From assembly GCA_946610835.1 (NCBI GenBank), contig CAMOCU010000053.1, positions 1 through 6,668 of the forward strand: DNA of 6,668 bases. The letters are read 5' to 3'. Within the stretch, counting starts at the first letter, position 1; the number at the start of each line of letters is the position of its first letter. Shown here piece by piece: positions 5,978-6,668 of this stretch. The position numbers and the translations under genes are program-made. Under the pieces are notes generated by a model that was given only the letters and a program-made list of their open reading frames with translations, was not told where the DNA came from and ran no database searches. Source of the DNA: an uncultured Clostridia bacterium (GTDB lineage Bacteria > Bacillota > Clostridia > Oscillospirales > Acutalibacteraceae).

Positions 5978-5985
5978 TGAACAAA

Positions 5986-6668
5986 ATGATAAAGAAAATT
6001 TTCAGCTTTTTACTCTCCGTTGTTTCTGTTTTCAGTGGATTTGCAATGAACGAAAAAGACAACATCCTTGAATACATCAATATGCCGTACGGCATCAGAG
6101 CCAAAAGGCAGATCTTTGACCTGTGCATTCCGAAGTCGGTGAAAGGCGATGCTCATATGGTGCTTTATGTACACGGCGGAGCATGGACTGCGGGAAGCAA
6201 GGATTCTTATATCGGTACTCTCGAAAGCATGGCGGAACAGGGGTATGTCTGTGCGGCAATCAACTACCGCTATTGCGGCAAGCCGAATTATGCTTCGGTT
6301 TCTGATGTTCTCGACGATATAACCTCGGCTCTTTCCACAATTAAGGAAACTGCCGCCGAAAACGGTATTAACCTTCATGGCGTAATGCTGGACGGCGGCT
6401 CCGCCGGTGCGCACCTTTCCCTGCTGTATGCTTATTCAAGGGTTGACGAGGCTCCCGTAAAACCTGTTGCGGTTGTCGGAAGAAGTTCTGTTTCCGATTT
6501 TACAGATATGTCAATTTATGACGGATCGCTGCACAACCTGGACCCCGAAAAATGGTTTATTCCAAAAGCGCAGTGGAAAACGTACTTTCGCTCGATGATA
6601 AACAAACCGTTTATGGGCGACAATTTTGAAAAATATTATGAGGAGCTTTATGATATTTCTCCCGTAAA
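5986..6668 (+). CDS. Alpha/beta hydrolase (esterase/lipase-like), C-terminus outside window
   Basis: An uninterrupted frame of 227 codons that runs off the right edge without a stop. The N-terminus (MIKKIFSFLLSVVSVFSGFA) has a basic start and a hydrophobic core like a signal peptide or membrane anchor, so the enzyme may act outside the cytoplasm. The fold is recognised by two motifs. YVHGGAWTAGS (61-71) is the HGG oxyanion-hole motif of hormone-sensitive-lipase-like and carbohydrate-esterase-like hydrolases. LDGGSAGAHLSLL (135-147) is the nucleophile elbow with Ser139. The catalytic Asp and His lie beyond the visible part or cannot be assigned. Family knowledge suggests hydrolysis of a carboxylic ester, for example on acetylated or feruloylated sugars or small lipids; the substrate is unknown. 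The gene is divergent from murL, has its own promoter and is much more AT-rich than the minus-strand genes. It is probably functionally separate and may have a different history. Confidence 0.87.
   Translation, partial: MIKKIFSFLLSVVSVFSGFAMNEKDNILEYINMPYGIRAKRQIFDLCIPKSVKGDAHMVLYVHGGAWTAGSKDSYIGTLESMAEQGYVCAAINYRYCGKPNYASVSDVLDDITSALSTIKETAAENGINLHGVMLDGGSAGAHLSLLYAYSRVDEAPVKPVAVVGRSSVSDFTDMSIYDGSLHNLDPEKWFIPKAQWKTYFRSMINKPFMGDNFEKYYEELYDISPV

Larger units (their letters stand above)
5733..5985. other. Divergent intergenic region, AT-richer, no convincing gene
   Basis: About 250 bases separate the divergently transcribed murL and hydrolase genes. Apart from the two promoters, no RNA gene, repeat or strong hairpin stands out. 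There is a short CGGA-CTGAA-TCCG stem near 5773-5785, and a loose TAAAAG/CTTTTTA pairing near 5941-5961 in the hydrolase leader. A minus-strand open frame of 68 codons (5908-5702) starts with TTG, lacks a ribosome binding site and runs over the murL promoter. It could be a decayed gene remnant but is not annotated. Confidence 0.6.

Overview
The window looks like chromosomal DNA from a Gram-positive Firmicute of the Clostridia type, possibly a gut Oscillospiraceae/Ruminococcaceae-like species. The reasons are strong AGGAGG-type ribosome binding sites, sigma-A-like promoters, a short Firmicute-style lipoprotein, and the family make-up. This placement is an inference; no taxonomic marker such as rRNA is present. 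Positions 1-5681 are GC-rich and coded entirely on the minus strand. The right end (about 5700-6668) is clearly more AT-rich and carries one plus-strand gene.

Read in the direction of transcription (right to left), the minus-strand block holds two units. Unit 1 (5681-3032) is a tightly coupled pair: a MurL-type UDP-MurNAc-L-Ala-L-Glu epimerase with a PP-loop (GGGKDS), followed with a 17-nt overlap by a MurD-family ligase. The ligase has substitutions in the glutamate pocket and fits MurD2. Together they suggest the alternative route to D-Glu in peptidoglycan: MurD2 adds L-Glu to UDP-MurNAc-L-Ala, then MurL epimerises it in place using ATP. This would replace or back up the usual glutamate racemase (MurI) plus MurD route. 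The pair is the most interesting system here.

Unit 2 (2934-1) is a TetR-family repressor, a 12-TM MMPL/RND-type exporter and a secreted lipoprotein that runs off the left edge. Both gene junctions overlap (4 nt and 14 nt). A well-formed sigma-A promoter (TTGACT-17-TATACT) drives the unit. Two TGAC-N5-GTCA half-site palindromes flank it, one over the -35 and one at the predicted start of transcription. This is a textbook arrangement for an autorepressed TetR-efflux operon.

The AT-richer right end (5682-5985) is a divergent intergenic region. It carries a promoter for murL on the minus strand and a candidate promoter for a partial alpha/beta-hydrolase (5986 to the edge, plus strand). Both have a TTGCAA -35, 17-bp spacing and an extended -10. 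No RNA genes, CRISPR arrays or insertion sequences were seen.
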